Of a DNA stretch of 64,000 nt, positions 8,660 to 17,057 are shown in pieces. Each line of letters opens with the position of its first letter. Within the stretch, counting starts at the first letter, position 1. Both the position numbers and the translations under genes were made by a program. Origin of the DNA: Shinella zoogloeoides. Lineage in GTDB: Bacteria > Pseudomonadota > Alphaproteobacteria > Rhizobiales > Rhizobiaceae. The notes beneath the pieces were generated by a model that saw only the letters and a program-made list of their open reading frames with translations, made no database searches and was not told where the DNA came from. The stretch lies in NCBI RefSeq assembly GCF_003574625.1, contig NZ_QNUJ01000004.1, positions 248,001-312,000 on the forward strand, in the 5' to 3' direction.

Positions 8660-9442
8660 TCAGAGCGCCAGGGCAAGGGCGAAGAGCACTGACATTTCCG
8701 CGAGCTGCTGGGTCGCGCCGATCGTGTCGCCGGTGTGTCCGCCGATCTTGCGGCCGGCGATGCGGTTGAAGACCAGCACGGCGGCGACGGCGGCGGCGAG
8801 CGCGAGGACGAGCGCGAGGACCGTGCCGTGCGGCAGGAGGAGGAGCGCGGCGATCGCGATGCCGCTTGCCAGCGCGAAGATTGTGGCGCTGCCGTCCGGT
8901 TCGCCGACGGAGGCGGCGACGCCGTCGCGGCGGGCGGGCGGCAGCAGCGACCAGTGCCAGACCATGGCGGTGCGGCTGGCGGCGGCGACCGCAAGCAGCA
9001 CCATGCCGAGGCCGGAGGGCGTGAGCACCGTCGCAAGCGCGGCGATGGCGGCGGCGCGCAGGCCGAAGGAGAGGATGAGCGCCACGGCGCCGTAGGAGCC
9101 GACGCGGCTGTCCTTCATGATCGCCAGCGCGTTGTCGCGATCCCGCCCGCCGCCGATGCCGTCGGCGCTGTCGGAAAGCCCGTCCTCATGCAGCGCACCG
9201 GTGACGAGCACCTGCAATGCGAGGGCGGCGAAGGCCAGCAGCGCGGGCGGGGCATGGATAGCCGAAAGTACGGCGGCAAGGGCCGCCGCCGGCAGGGTGA
9301 TCAGTACGCCGGCCAGCGGGAAGGCGCGCACGGCCTGCGACAGGCGGCCGTCATGCCCGGTGAAATGGCGCTGCGGCACCGGCACGCGCGAGAGGAAGGC
9401 GACCGAGCGTGCCGTGTCGTCGATGAAGTCGTGGATGGCCAA
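8660..9442 (-). CDS. cobS: Adenosylcobinamide-GDP ribazoletransferase (cobalamin synthase)
   Basis: A 260-residue membrane enzyme that joins adenosylcobinamide-GDP and alpha-ribazole (phosphate) in the last step of cobalamin assembly (CobS, called CobV in Pseudomonas denitrificans). The family motif ALHEDGLSDSADGIGGG is present near residues 84-100, followed by RDNALAIMKDSRVGSYG and several membrane spans. I chose the TTG at 9442, preceded by GGAAGGAG, because it matches the N-terminus of homologues; the frame stays open further upstream but runs into a repeat element. It faces cobT (9752) on the other strand, so the divergent region may control both genes. No cobalamin riboswitch is visible there. 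Confidence 0.92.
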   Translation of the reverse strand: MAIHDFIDDTARSVAFLSRVPVPQRHFTGHDGRLSQAVRAFPLAGVLITLPAAALAAVLSAIHAPPALLAFAALALQVLVTGALHEDGLSDSADGIGGGRDRDNALAIMKDSRVGSYGAVALILSFGLRAAAIAALATVLTPSGLGMVLLAVAAASRTAMVWHWSLLPPARRDGVAASVGEPDGSATIFALASGIAIAALLLLPHGTVLALVLALAAAVAAVLVFNRIAGRKIGGHTGDTIGATQQLAEMSVLFALALAL

Positions 9443-9486
9443 GGCGAGCGCTCCTTCCTGGGAGCGACGGCGAAGTCGGCGATTGT

Positions 9487-9600
9487 CCCTCATCCCCTGC
9501 CTCTTTCGCCCCGCAGGCGGGGAGAAAGAGGCAGAACGGCGCGCCCATCGTTCCTCGCCCCGTTCACGGGGAGAGGATGCCGGCAGGCAGGGTGAGGGGC
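9487..9600. repeat. Palindromic intergenic repeat (RIME/Bru-RS-like)
   Basis: The element begins with CCCTCATCCCCTGCCT and ends with AGGCAGGGTGAGGGGC, which are inverted copies. Two internal hairpins are CCCCGCAGGCGGGG and CCCCGTTCACGGGG. This layout and wording match the abundant short palindromic repeats of Rhizobiales intergenic regions. It lies between cobS and cobT. Confidence 0.75.
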
Positions 9601-9751
9601 CTTTCGCGCGGCTGTGCCTTCGCATCCGGTTGCCCTGTGACGAAAGGGCGGCGCAGACCGCCGCAATTGCGGTTGTCGGATTCGCGCCCTCGCTCTATTA
9701 GGAGACACCAAACACCCGCCTTTGAAAGCCTGAAGCGAGGAATTCCCCAAG

Positions 9752-10768
9752 ATGAGTGCCAGCGGCCTGCCGTTCGATGATTTTCGTGAATTGCTGCGTA
9801 ACCTGCCCGGTCCGGATTCGGCGGCGCTGGTCGCGGCGCGAGAACGCGATTCGCAGCTCACGAAGCCGCCGGGCGCGCTCGGCCGGCTGGAGGAGATCGC
9901 CTACTGGCTTGCCGCCTGGACCGGCCGTCCGCCCGCCGTCACGCGTCCGCTCGTCGCCATCTTCGCCGGCAATCACGGCGTCACCAAACAGGGCATCACG
10001 CCCTATCCGTCCACCGTCACGGCGCAGATGGTGGAGAATTTCGCGGCCGGCGGCGCGGCGATCAACCAGATCTGCGTGACGCACGATCTCGGCCTCAAGG
10101 TCTTCGACCTCGCGCTCGACTATCCTACTGCCGACATCACCGAGGAAGCCGCGCTCTCCGAGCGCGACTGCGCCGCCACCATGGCCTTCGGCATGGAGGC
10201 CGTTGCCGGCGGCACGGACCTCCTGTGCATCGGCGAGATGGGCATCGGCAACACGACGATCGCGGCAGCCATCAACCTCGCGCTCTACGGCGGCACGGCG
10301 GAAGAATGGGTTGGCCCCGGCGCGGGTTCGGAGGGCGAACTGCTCCAGCGCAAGATCGCGGTGGTGAAGAGGGCGGTGGAGCTGCACCGCGCGCATCTTT
10401 CTGATCCGCTCGAAGTGCTGCGTCGCCTCGGCGGGCGCGAGATCGCGGCGATGGCCGGCGCGATCCTCGCCGCGCGCATGCAGAAGATCCCCGTCATCAT
10501 CGACGGCTATGTCGCGACGGCGGCGGGCGCAATCCTGCGCGCCGCCAATCCCTCGGCGCTCGACCATTGCCTGATCGGCCACGTCTCGGGCGAGCCGGGG
10601 CACATGAAGGCCATCGAGAAGCTCGGCAAGACGCCGCTGCTGGCGCTCGGCATGCGGCTTGGCGAGGGCACCGGCGCGGCGCTTGCTGCCGGCATCGTCA
10701 AGGCGGCCGCGGCCTGCCATTCCGGCATGGCGACCTTCGTTCAGGCGGGCGTCAGCAACCGTTCGTAG
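9752..10768 (+). CDS. cobT: Nicotinate-nucleotide-dimethylbenzimidazole phosphoribosyltransferase
   Basis: A 338-residue enzyme that transfers phosphoribose from nicotinate mononucleotide to dimethylbenzimidazole, giving alpha-ribazole phosphate for the lower ligand of cobalamin. Motifs typical of CobT are present: SQLTKPPGALGRLE near 34-47, IFAGNHGVTKQG near 69-80, GEMGIGNTT near 160-168 and the C-terminal LGMRLGEGTGAALA containing the catalytic Glu. Length equals the family norm. Its product is used with that of the divergent cobS gene. A stem-loop lies downstream, before dgkA. Confidence 0.95.
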   Translation: MSASGLPFDDFRELLRNLPGPDSAALVAARERDSQLTKPPGALGRLEEIAYWLAAWTGRPPAVTRPLVAIFAGNHGVTKQGITPYPSTVTAQMVENFAAGGAAINQICVTHDLGLKVFDLALDYPTADITEEAALSERDCAATMAFGMEAVAGGTDLLCIGEMGIGNTTIAAAINLALYGGTAEEWVGPGAGSEGELLQRKIAVVKRAVELHRAHLSDPLEVLRRLGGREIAAMAGAILAARMQKIPVIIDGYVATAAGAILRAANPSALDHCLIGHVSGEPGHMKAIEKLGKTPLLALGMRLGEGTGAALAAGIVKAAAACHSGMATFVQAGVSNRS

Positions 10769-10812
10769 CGCATCGTCGGCAAAAAGCCCCAATGGCGTGA
10801 ATTGAGAGCCCC

Positions 10813-10835
10813 GCATGCCCGTCCCAAGGGCATGC
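10813..10835 (+). other. Stem-loop between cobT and dgkA
   Basis: Perfect eight-base arms GCATGCCC and GGGCATGC with a seven-base loop. There is no T-run after it, so it could be a weak terminator or an mRNA-stabilising hairpin. Confidence 0.45.
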
Positions 10836-10864
10836 TGCAGGCACGGTGAGAGCGGGATATCGGA

Positions 10865-11242
10865 ATGGGTCAGGCACCAATCGAGAAGAAGACGGGCATC
10901 AGCCACCTGTTCGCGGCGGCGAGCTATTCGGCGGCCGGCGCGCGCCGCCTGCTCGGCGAATCGGCCTTCCGGCACGAGCTGATCGCCTTCGGCGTCGCCA
11001 TGGCGATCTTCGCCTTCGTCGGCGCGTCGTTCTTCCAGTATGTCGCGATGGCGATCCTCTTCCTGCTGATGGTCGCCTTCGAGGCGCTCAACACCGCCAT
11101 CGAGGAGATCGTCGACCGGGTGTCGCCGGAGATTTCCGAGATGGGCAAGCATTCGAAGGACCTCGGTTCCTTCGCCGTCTTCTGCCTCATCATCGCCAAT
11201 GCCGGCTATGCCGGGTATGTGGTGGTGTCCCAGTTCATCTGA
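10865..11242 (+). CDS. dgkA: Diacylglycerol kinase
   Basis: A 125-residue three-span inner-membrane kinase of the DgkA family. It phosphorylates diacylglycerol to phosphatidate, recycling the lipid left over when phosphoglycerol or other head groups are moved to periplasmic glucans. The conserved segment [17 protein letters not shown] is near residues 72-88, followed by [11 protein letters not shown], both hallmarks of the active site. It lies 96 bp after cobT with a stem-loop between them, so it may be a separate unit. This window also encodes an LTA-synthase-like phosphoglycerol transferase (52317-54245) that would generate diacylglycerol. Confidence 0.95.
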   Translation: MGQAPIEKKTGISHLFAAASYSAAGARRLLGESAFRHELIAFGVAMAIFAFVGASFFQYVAMAILFLLMVAFEALNTAIEEIVDRVSPEISEMGKHSKDLGSFAVFCLIIANAGYAGYVVVSQFI

Positions 11243-11256
11243 ACGTGGCCGACGCC

Positions 11257-12819
11257 TCAGGCGAAGCTCTTCCTGCGCGGGGTAACGGGCTGGGTCTCGC
11301 TGACGGCGGGCAGGCTCTGGAGGACGCGCTTGGCGGGCAGGATGGCGATGGCCTCGGTGCCTTCGCGCAGCCGGGATTTCAGGATGAATTCGCCGTTGTG
11401 CTTGGCGAGGATCGCCTGGACGATGGGCAGGCCGAGGCCGGTGCCCTGTTCGGCGCTCTTGATGGCGATGGAGCCCTGGCCGAAGGCGGAGAGGACCACG
11501 GGAATCTCGTCTTCCGGGATGCCGGGGCCGTTGTCCTTGATGGAGACATACTGGCCGCCGCCGGCCGTCCAGCCGGCTTTGACGACGACTTCGCCGCCCT
11601 GCGGCGTGAACTTCACGGCGTTCGACAGGAGGTTCAGGATGACCTGGCGCAGCGCCTTCTCGTCCGCCCAGACCGCCGGCATGCCGCTCTCGACCTGCTC
11701 GGAGATGGTGATGTTCTTGGCGCGGGCGCGCAGCTGCACCATGCCGATGCAGTCTTCGGCGATATCGACGAGCGCCACCGAATCCTCCGCGAGATCGTAC
11801 TTGCCCGCCTCGATGCGCGAGAGGTCGAGGATCTCGTTGATGAGGTTGAGCAGGTGCTGGCCGGAGCGGTGGATGTCGGACGTGTATTCCTTGTAGACCG
11901 GGTTGTTGAGCGGCCCGAGCACTTCCGTCGACATGACCTCGGAGAAGCCGAGGATGGCGTTGAGCGGGGTGCGCAGCTCATGTGACATGGAGGCGAGGAA
12001 GCGGGATTTCGCGAGATTCGCCTCCTCGGCGCGGCGGCGCGCCTCGTCGGACATGGACTTGGCGACCTCCAGCTCGGCGATGAGGTCGTCCTTCTCCGAT
12101 TGCGAGGAGAGGAGTTGCGCACTGGTGTGGCGCAGGCGGTGCGTCATGAAGACGAGGAAGGCGAGGGCGGCGGCGACGATGGCCGTCATGCCGACGGTCG
12201 AGGGATCGGGGCGCAGCAGCGAGGAGGCCGACAGCGCGATGATCGTGGGCATGAAGGCGCACAGGATCGCATGGCGCAGCATGAGCGTGCTCATGGCGGT
12301 GACGGCGAGCGCCACCAGCAGCGAGGAGCCCTTGTAGAAATCGAAGGCGACGCCGGAGCAGCGTCCGCAGGTCTGGAGCGCGAAGGTCGCCCAGGCAAGG
12401 CCCATGAGGACCTGCGCGAGGAGGAAGCGGCGCTGCCAGCGGCGCACGTTCTCGCCGGTGATGTCGTGCCGGCGCGCGCGGCGCGCGACGAGCATGCCGA
12501 TGGCATGGACGCTGAGCGCCAGCACGGCCCAGGCGAGAAGGCCGATCTCCTGCGTGAGGTAGATGCCGCCGGCGGCGATCAGCACCACGACGACCGGGAT
12601 GGCGAGCGCGCCCTGCACGGTCGCGCTGATGTGGAGCTGCATCATCTCGCGGTCGAAGCCCGGCGAATTGCCCGTTGCCGTCTGCAACCGCTCGCGAGTC
12701 GCGCGGACAGCCCGCGAGACAGCCTTGTTACGATGGCTGCGCGACTTGTCGACGATGATCTTGTCGGTCGAGGTACTGACGCCGGTACTCATCACGGTTG
12801 CAACTGTTGCGGACAGCAT
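11257..12819 (-). CDS. Membrane sensor histidine kinase, PleC/DivJ/PdhS group
   Basis: A 520-residue histidine kinase. About 60 N-terminal soluble residues are followed by paired hydrophobic segments (about 70-110 and 130-225, five or six spans), a coiled linker and the kinase core. The phosphoacceptor is His280 in SHELRTPLNAILGFSE; the N-box is NLLSNAVKF (Asn400), the G1 box DNGPGIP (429-435) and the G2 box GTGLGLP (459-465). The AFGQGSIAIKSAEQGTGLGL wording is typical of the alphaproteobacterial PleC/DivJ/PdhS kinases that act on DivK. No response regulator gene is adjacent. The ATG at 12819 is used; an ATG at 12792 is possible. Assignment within the group is uncertain. Confidence 0.82.
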   Translation of the reverse strand: MLSATVATVMSTGVSTSTDKIIVDKSRSHRNKAVSRAVRATRERLQTATGNSPGFDREMMQLHISATVQGALAIPVVVVLIAAGGIYLTQEIGLLAWAVLALSVHAIGMLVARRARRHDITGENVRRWQRRFLLAQVLMGLAWATFALQTCGRCSGVAFDFYKGSSLLVALAVTAMSTLMLRHAILCAFMPTIIALSASSLLRPDPSTVGMTAIVAAALAFLVFMTHRLRHTSAQLLSSQSEKDDLIAELEVAKSMSDEARRRAEEANLAKSRFLASMSHELRTPLNAILGFSEVMSTEVLGPLNNPVYKEYTSDIHRSGQHLLNLINEILDLSRIEAGKYDLAEDSVALVDIAEDCIGMVQLRARAKNITISEQVESGMPAVWADEKALRQVILNLLSNAVKFTPQGGEVVVKAGWTAGGGQYVSIKDNGPGIPEDEIPVVLSAFGQGSIAIKSAEQGTGLGLPIVQAILAKHNGEFILKSRLREGTEAIAILPAKRVLQSLPAVSETQPVTPRRKSFA

Positions 12820-12958
12820 TGAATTCTAGGGTGGAATCCTTAAGAAGATGCTGCCGCGCATAAACCATTTGCGAACCATTCCGGCATTTTCCGTGACATG
12901 CGTTCGGCCATGTTCCGGCATAGGACCGATGTCGGGAATCAGGATAGGAATACGGTCC

Positions 12959-13528
12959 ATGGGACTTTCCAGGCGGGGACGCGATGTCGGCGTGGCGGTT
13001 GCGTTTCTGGCGCTGACGGCGCTGATCGTCTTGCGGGTCGGCGGCGAGAGCGGCGGGACGATCACCGGCACGGCGCGGGCGGCGGACGGCGACACGCTGA
13101 CGCTGGAGGGCCACCGCATCCGCCTCCTCGGCTTCGATGCGCCGGAGCTCATGCAGATGTGCAAAAGAGACGGCGCGGAATGGCGCTGCGGCGTCGCCGC
13201 GCGTTCGCGCATGGCGGAGATGTTGCGCGCCGGGCCGATCACCTGCCGCACGCAGGCCACTGACAAGTACGAGCGATGGCTGGCGCGCTGCACCGGCGCC
13301 GACGGCGCCGATCTCGGCGAGCGCATGGTGCGGGAGGGGCTTGCCGTCGCCTATGGTGGCTATGAGGGCGAGGAGCGGCTCGCCAAGGCCGAGCGCAAGG
13401 GGCTCTGGGGCTCGCAGTTCGACGTTCCACAGGAGTGGCGGCGGATGAACGGTCGGCCTCAGGAGGGACGGCATATGGCCGAGCCCGGCCTGTTCGGTGA
13501 CATTCTGGAAGCATTGGGACTGAACTGA
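12959..13528 (+). CDS. Thermonuclease (SNase-like) domain protein
   Basis: A 189-residue protein with an N-terminal signal anchor (about residues 7-25) and an SNase-like OB-fold domain: GTARAADGDTLTLEGHRIRL near 34-53, with GFDAPE next and a later KYERWLARC segment corresponding to the catalytic Asp/Arg region. Staphylococcal-type nucleases cleave DNA or RNA with Ca2+; many alphaproteobacterial members are secreted or membrane-anchored. The ATG at 12959 is preceded by AGGAATA. The stop overlaps the start of the uracil-DNA glycosylase gene (TGATG), so the two are translationally coupled. Confidence 0.82.
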   Translation: MGLSRRGRDVGVAVAFLALTALIVLRVGGESGGTITGTARAADGDTLTLEGHRIRLLGFDAPELMQMCKRDGAEWRCGVAARSRMAEMLRAGPITCRTQATDKYERWLARCTGADGADLGERMVREGLAVAYGGYEGEERLAKAERKGLWGSQFDVPQEWRRMNGRPQEGRHMAEPGLFGDILEALGLN

Positions 13529-14166
13529 TGGACGCAGACGGAAGGGAACGCGATCTGGCGGCGCTTGCCGCCGCCATTGCGGCCTGCCGGCTCTGTCGCG
13601 ACGCGCCCGCGAAGGCCGACAATCCGTTGCCGCACGAGCCGCGGCCGGTCGCGGTGCTTTCCGAAAGCGCCCGCATCCTGATCGCCGGGCAGGCGCCGGG
13701 GCTGCGGGTGCACGAAAGCGGCCTGCCGTTCAACGACGCATCGGGCGACCGGCTGCGCAGCTGGATGGGCGTCACCCGCGAGGATTTCTACGATCCGCGG
13801 AAATTCGCCATCGTGCCTATGGGCTTCTGCTTTCCGGGCTACGACGCCCATGGCAGCGACCTGCCGCCGCGGCGGGAATGCGCGCCGCTGTGGCGCTCGC
13901 GCGCGATGGCGGCCATGCCGCAGGTCGAGCTGGTGCTGGCGATCGGCCAGTATGCGCAGTCCTGGCATCTCGGCGCGGCGAAGGCCGCCAGCATGACGGA
14001 GACGGTACGCGACTGGCGCCGGCATCTCCACCGCAACACGGGGCCGGCCGTGCTGCCGCTGCCGCATCCGAGCTGGCGCAACACGGCATGGCTCAAGCGC
14101 AATCCCTGGTTCGAGGAAGAGGTGCTGCCCGAGCTGCGAAAGCGTGTGAAAACGCTGGCTGGGTGA
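13528..14166 (+). CDS. Uracil-DNA glycosylase family protein with Fe-S cysteine set
   Basis: A 212-residue member of the COG1573 uracil-DNA glycosylase superfamily. Motif A appears as GQAPGLRVHESGLPF near 54-68 and the closing motif as LPHPSWRN. Cysteines at 20, 23, 101 and 118 give C-x2-C...C-x16-C, the spacing that holds a 4Fe-4S cluster in family 4/5 enzymes. It would remove uracil, or another deaminated base, from DNA. The start overlaps the stop of the nuclease-like gene, suggesting co-expression. The exact substrate preference is not determinable. Confidence 0.82.
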   Translation: MDADGRERDLAALAAAIAACRLCRDAPAKADNPLPHEPRPVAVLSESARILIAGQAPGLRVHESGLPFNDASGDRLRSWMGVTREDFYDPRKFAIVPMGFCFPGYDAHGSDLPPRRECAPLWRSRAMAAMPQVELVLAIGQYAQSWHLGAAKAASMTETVRDWRRHLHRNTGPAVLPLPHPSWRNTAWLKRNPWFEEEVLPELRKRVKTLAG

Positions 14167-14232
14167 AATGTAATTCTTCCCATCCGGCCTGATTTGGGTG
14201 TATGAGGGAATTAATTTTCATAGGGGGACACA

Positions 14233-14721
14233 ATGGACCGTCTGGACCGCAAGATCCTGCGTCTGCTACAGGAAGATTCCACGCTCGCGGTGGCGGATCT
14301 CGCCAAGAAGGTGGGGCTTTCCACCACGCCCTGCTGGCGGCGCATCCAGAAGATGGAAGAGGATGGCGTGATCCGCAAGCGCGTCGCGCTGCTCGATCCC
14401 GTCAAGATCAACACCAAGGTCACCGTCTTCGTCTCGATCCGCACCAATTCGCATTCGACGGAATGGCTGAAGCGCTTCTCCGAGGTGATCGTCGAGTTCC
14501 CGGAAGTCGTCGAGTTCTACCGCATGAGCGGCGAGGTGGATTACCTGCTGCGCGTCGTCGTGCCCGACATCGCGGCCTATGACGCCTTCTACAAGCGCAT
14601 GATCGCCCGCATCGAGATCCGCGACGTCTCCTCCGCCTTCGCCATGGAGCAGATCAAGTACACGACCGAGCTTCCGCTCGACTACATGGCCGTGGACAAC
14701 CAGAAGAGCGGCGAGGAATAG
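14233..14721 (+). CDS. Lrp/AsnC family transcriptional regulator
   Basis: A 162-residue regulator with an N-terminal winged HTH (LDRKILRLLQEDSTLAVADL, then GLSTTPCWRRIQKME) and a C-terminal RAM/AsnC ligand domain containing EVVEFYRMSGEVDYLLRVVV. Members form octamers and respond to amino acids. It stands alone between a plus-strand DNA-repair pair and a minus-strand operon, so it has no obvious adjacent target. The short AT-rich leader holds GGGAATTAATTTTC, a possible autoregulatory half-palindrome. Confidence 0.92.
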   Translation: MDRLDRKILRLLQEDSTLAVADLAKKVGLSTTPCWRRIQKMEEDGVIRKRVALLDPVKINTKVTVFVSIRTNSHSTEWLKRFSEVIVEFPEVVEFYRMSGEVDYLLRVVVPDIAAYDAFYKRMIARIEIRDVSSAFAMEQIKYTTELPLDYMAVDNQKSGEE

Positions 14722-14728
14722 GCGCCGC

Positions 14729-15097
14729 TCACAGGTCGTCCGGCGGCCTGAAGGTGACGAGAAGCGTCTTCCACGTCGCATAGGGCGCAAGCTCGGCCAA
14801 TCCCTTGAAGGGCGCGCAGCGGACGACGGCGCGCACCGCGCTCGCGGCAAAAGCCTTTGTCGCCGGGTCGCCGGCGACGGGGCCATCGATCGTCGGCGAC
14901 CCGTCGAGTTCACCGGATTCGGTCAGCGAGACCTTCACGCGCACCGTAGCATCGACCGGCGTATCGGCCGGGAGCGACCAGCACCGGGCGATCTGCCGGT
15001 GCAGCGTCGTGGCCAGCGCCGCCGTCGCGTCCTCGGCCCTCGCCGGTGCGGAGAGGGCGAGGGCGGCCAAAGCGACGAGGGCTGTGCGGCGCAGCAC
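14729..15097 (-). CDS. Secreted TonB/TolA C-terminal-like protein
   Basis: A 122-residue protein with a clear Sec signal peptide (LRRTALVALAALALSAPARA, cleavage after residue 21 or so). The mature part begins DATAALATTLHRQIARCWSLP and continues VRVKVSLTESGELDG, a pattern typical of TolA/TonB C-terminal domains that bind envelope partners. The start is the GTG at 15097, one base after the stop of the dehydrogenase gene, so the two are in one transcript. A role in the envelope is inferred only. Confidence 0.75.
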   Translation of the reverse strand: MLRRTALVALAALALSAPARAEDATAALATTLHRQIARCWSLPADTPVDATVRVKVSLTESGELDGSPTIDGPVAGDPATKAFAASAVRAVVRCAPFKGLAELAPYATWKTLLVTFRPPDDL

Positions 15098-15098
15098 C

Positions 15099-15971
15099 CT
15101 ATTTCCTTTCGAGCCGCGCCAGCAGGGAAGACGTGTCCCAGCGGTTGCCGCCCATGTCCTGCACGTCGCCGTAGAACTGGTCGACGAGGGCGGTGACGGG
15201 CAGCTTGGCGCCGTTGCGGCGGGCTTCGGACAGCACGATGTCGAGGTCCTTGCGCATCCAGTCGATGGCGAACCCGAAATCGTATTTGCCGGCGTTCATC
15301 GTCTTGTGGCGGTTCTCCATCTGCCAGGAGCCGGCGGCGCCCTTGGAGATCACCTCCACGACTTTCTCGATGTCGAGGCCGGCCTTCTTGCCGAAATGAA
15401 TGCCCTCGGCGAGGCCCTGCACGAGGCCGGCGATGCAGATCTGGTTGATCATCTTGGTGAGCTGGCCGGCGCCGGCCGGGCCCATCAGGCCGACCATGCG
15501 GGCATAGGCGTCAATGACGGGTCGGGCCTTTTCGAAGGTCGCCTCGTCGCCGCCGCACATGACGGTGAGCACGCCGTTCTCCGCGCCGGCCTGGCCGCCG
15601 GAGACGGGGGCGTCGATGAAGCCGCAGCCCTTTTCCTTCGCGGCGGCGTCGAGCTCGCGGGCGACTTCGGCGGAGGCAGTGGTGTTGTCGATGAGGATCG
15701 CGCCCGGCTTCATGCCTTCGAGGACGCCGTCCTTGCCGATCGTCACCGAGCGCAGGTCGTCGTCGTTGCCGACGCAGGTGAAGACGAAATCGGCGTCCTT
15801 CGCCGCTTCCGCCGGCGTGCGAAACGCCTTGCCGCCGAATTCGGCCGCCCATTTCTCCGCCTTGGCGAAGGTGCGGTTGTAGACCGCCACCTCATGGCCT
15901 CCCTTGACCTTCAGATGGCCTGCCATGGGATAGCCCATGACGCCGAGACCGATGAATGCAACCTTTGCCAT
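15099..15971 (-). CDS. NAD(P)-dependent beta-hydroxyacid dehydrogenase
   Basis: A 290-residue enzyme of the 3-hydroxyisobutyrate/tartronate-semialdehyde reductase/GLYR family. The Rossmann motif GLGVMGYPMAGHL is at residues 7-19, the substrate motif DAPVSGGQAGAENG is near 122-135 and the catalytic Lys lies in GAGQLTKMINQI near 170. AGGAGG precedes the ATG at 15971. It would oxidise a beta-hydroxyacid such as 3-hydroxyisobutyrate, or reduce a semialdehyde such as succinic or glyoxylic semialdehyde. Substrate specificity is not readable. A secreted TolA-like protein follows in the same transcript. Confidence 0.88.
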   Translation of the reverse strand: MAKVAFIGLGVMGYPMAGHLKVKGGHEVAVYNRTFAKAEKWAAEFGGKAFRTPAEAAKDADFVFTCVGNDDDLRSVTIGKDGVLEGMKPGAILIDNTTASAEVARELDAAAKEKGCGFIDAPVSGGQAGAENGVLTVMCGGDEATFEKARPVIDAYARMVGLMGPAGAGQLTKMINQICIAGLVQGLAEGIHFGKKAGLDIEKVVEVISKGAAGSWQMENRHKTMNAGKYDFGFAIDWMRKDLDIVLSEARRNGAKLPVTALVDQFYGDVQDMGGNRWDTSSLLARLERK

Positions 15972-16063
15972 GTCGTAACCTCCTGCAATTGCTGGCAGGT
16001 GGTGTAGCGGATGATCGATTTCGGCGAAAGTGTTTCTCGCAAAAGGTGATGGTGCGGGCGTGG

Positions 16064-16094
16064 ATGGATCCTTGGGGTCGACCCGAGGATCCAT
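16064..16094. repeat. 31-bp near-perfect palindrome (rhizobial GGATCC...GGATCC repeat)
   Basis: ATGGATCCT at 16064-16072 is inverted at 16086-16094, around a GGGTCGACCC core. The same wording is common in rhizobial intergenic regions. It lies between the methyltransferase and dehydrogenase genes, both on the minus strand, and may act as an mRNA hairpin. Confidence 0.65.
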
Positions 16095-16114
16095 CATCCG
16101 CGAAAACCTTCCGG

Positions 16115-16930
16115 TCAGCCGCGATATTTCGCCAGCACCAGATGGCCGGCAATGGGCTCGCCTTCCTCCATGCGCACGGTGATGTCCGTGATCTCGACGA
16201 GGTCGAAGCCGGTTTCGTCGAGGCGCTGGCGGACATAGCCGGCGGAATGGGCGAAGCGCTGGTGCGGGCCGACCATGAAGGGACGGCCGGCGAAGGTTTC
16301 GTCGGGCAGCGTCTCGGAGGAAAAGATGAAATGGCCGCCGGGCACGAGATTCTCGGCGGCGCCGAAGAACAGCGGCTCCAGCGCGCCGAGATAGGGCAGC
16401 ACGTCGGTCGCGGTGATGAGGTCGAAGGGCTCGTCCTCGTTGTCGTCGAGGAAATCGACGGCCTCGGCGACGTAGAGCGTCTCGTAGAGGTCCTTGTCGT
16501 GGGCGACCTCGACCATGTTCTCCGAGAGGTCGACGCCGGTGATGTCCTCGGCCATGTCGCGCAGTGCCCCGCCGGTGAGGCCCGTGCCGCAGCCGAGGTC
16601 CAGGACGCGCTTGAACGGTCCCAGGCCGAGCGCCTGGAAGCGCTGGCGCACGAGGAGCGGCACGCAATAGCCGAGCTGGTCGACGAGCACGTTGTCGAAG
16701 ACCTCGGCATGCTGGTCGAAGAGCGTGGTGACATAGGCGTCGGGCGCCTTTTCGGGCGTGTCGCCGCGGCCCATCGAGGCAAGGCGCACGGCCGCGCCGC
16801 CGTGGTCTTCCGGGTCGAGCGCCAGCACCTCGGCATAGGCCTTCGCGGCGGCGTCGAAATCGCCGGACTTCTCCAGCGAAAGGGCGCGGTTGTAGGCTTC
16901 CGCGAGCGCGTCTTCGTCGATCTTCTTCAT
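16115..16930 (-). CDS. TPR-containing class I SAM-dependent methyltransferase
   Basis: A 271-residue protein. Residues about 8-60 look like a TPR-type helical pair (ALSLEKSGDFDAAAKAYAEV), followed by a DQHAEVFDNVL linker and a Rossmann methyltransferase with motif I VLDLGCGTGLTGG near 116-128 and an acidic loop ITGVDLSENMVEVA. The start MKKIDED at 16930 is chosen over an upstream in-frame ATG (16999) because the extra residues look non-conserved. The substrate is unknown; related proteins are annotated only as predicted methyltransferases. Confidence 0.82.
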   Translation of the reverse strand: MKKIDEDALAEAYNRALSLEKSGDFDAAAKAYAEVLALDPEDHGGAAVRLASMGRGDTPEKAPDAYVTTLFDQHAEVFDNVLVDQLGYCVPLLVRQRFQALGLGPFKRVLDLGCGTGLTGGALRDMAEDITGVDLSENMVEVAHDKDLYETLYVAEAVDFLDDNEDEPFDLITATDVLPYLGALEPLFFGAAENLVPGGHFIFSSETLPDETFAGRPFMVGPHQRFAHSAGYVRQRLDETGFDLVEITDITVRMEEGEPIAGHLVLAKYRG

Positions 16931-17057
16931 GCGGCGTCTCTTACGGTCCGGTGCGGGCTTTGGCAATGAAGGATGCGCGGGCAAATAAGCATTTATCAAT
17001 CAACGAAAGAGGCGCATGATCGCTCCCAAGACCAAAAAGACCATTGGGAGGAATGAC

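Noticed and set aside
12902-12915. GTTC-N6-GTTC before the nuclease/uracil glycosylase genes, like an SOS box
   Set aside because: The alphaproteobacterial LexA site needs GTTC-N7-GTTC; the spacing is one base short.
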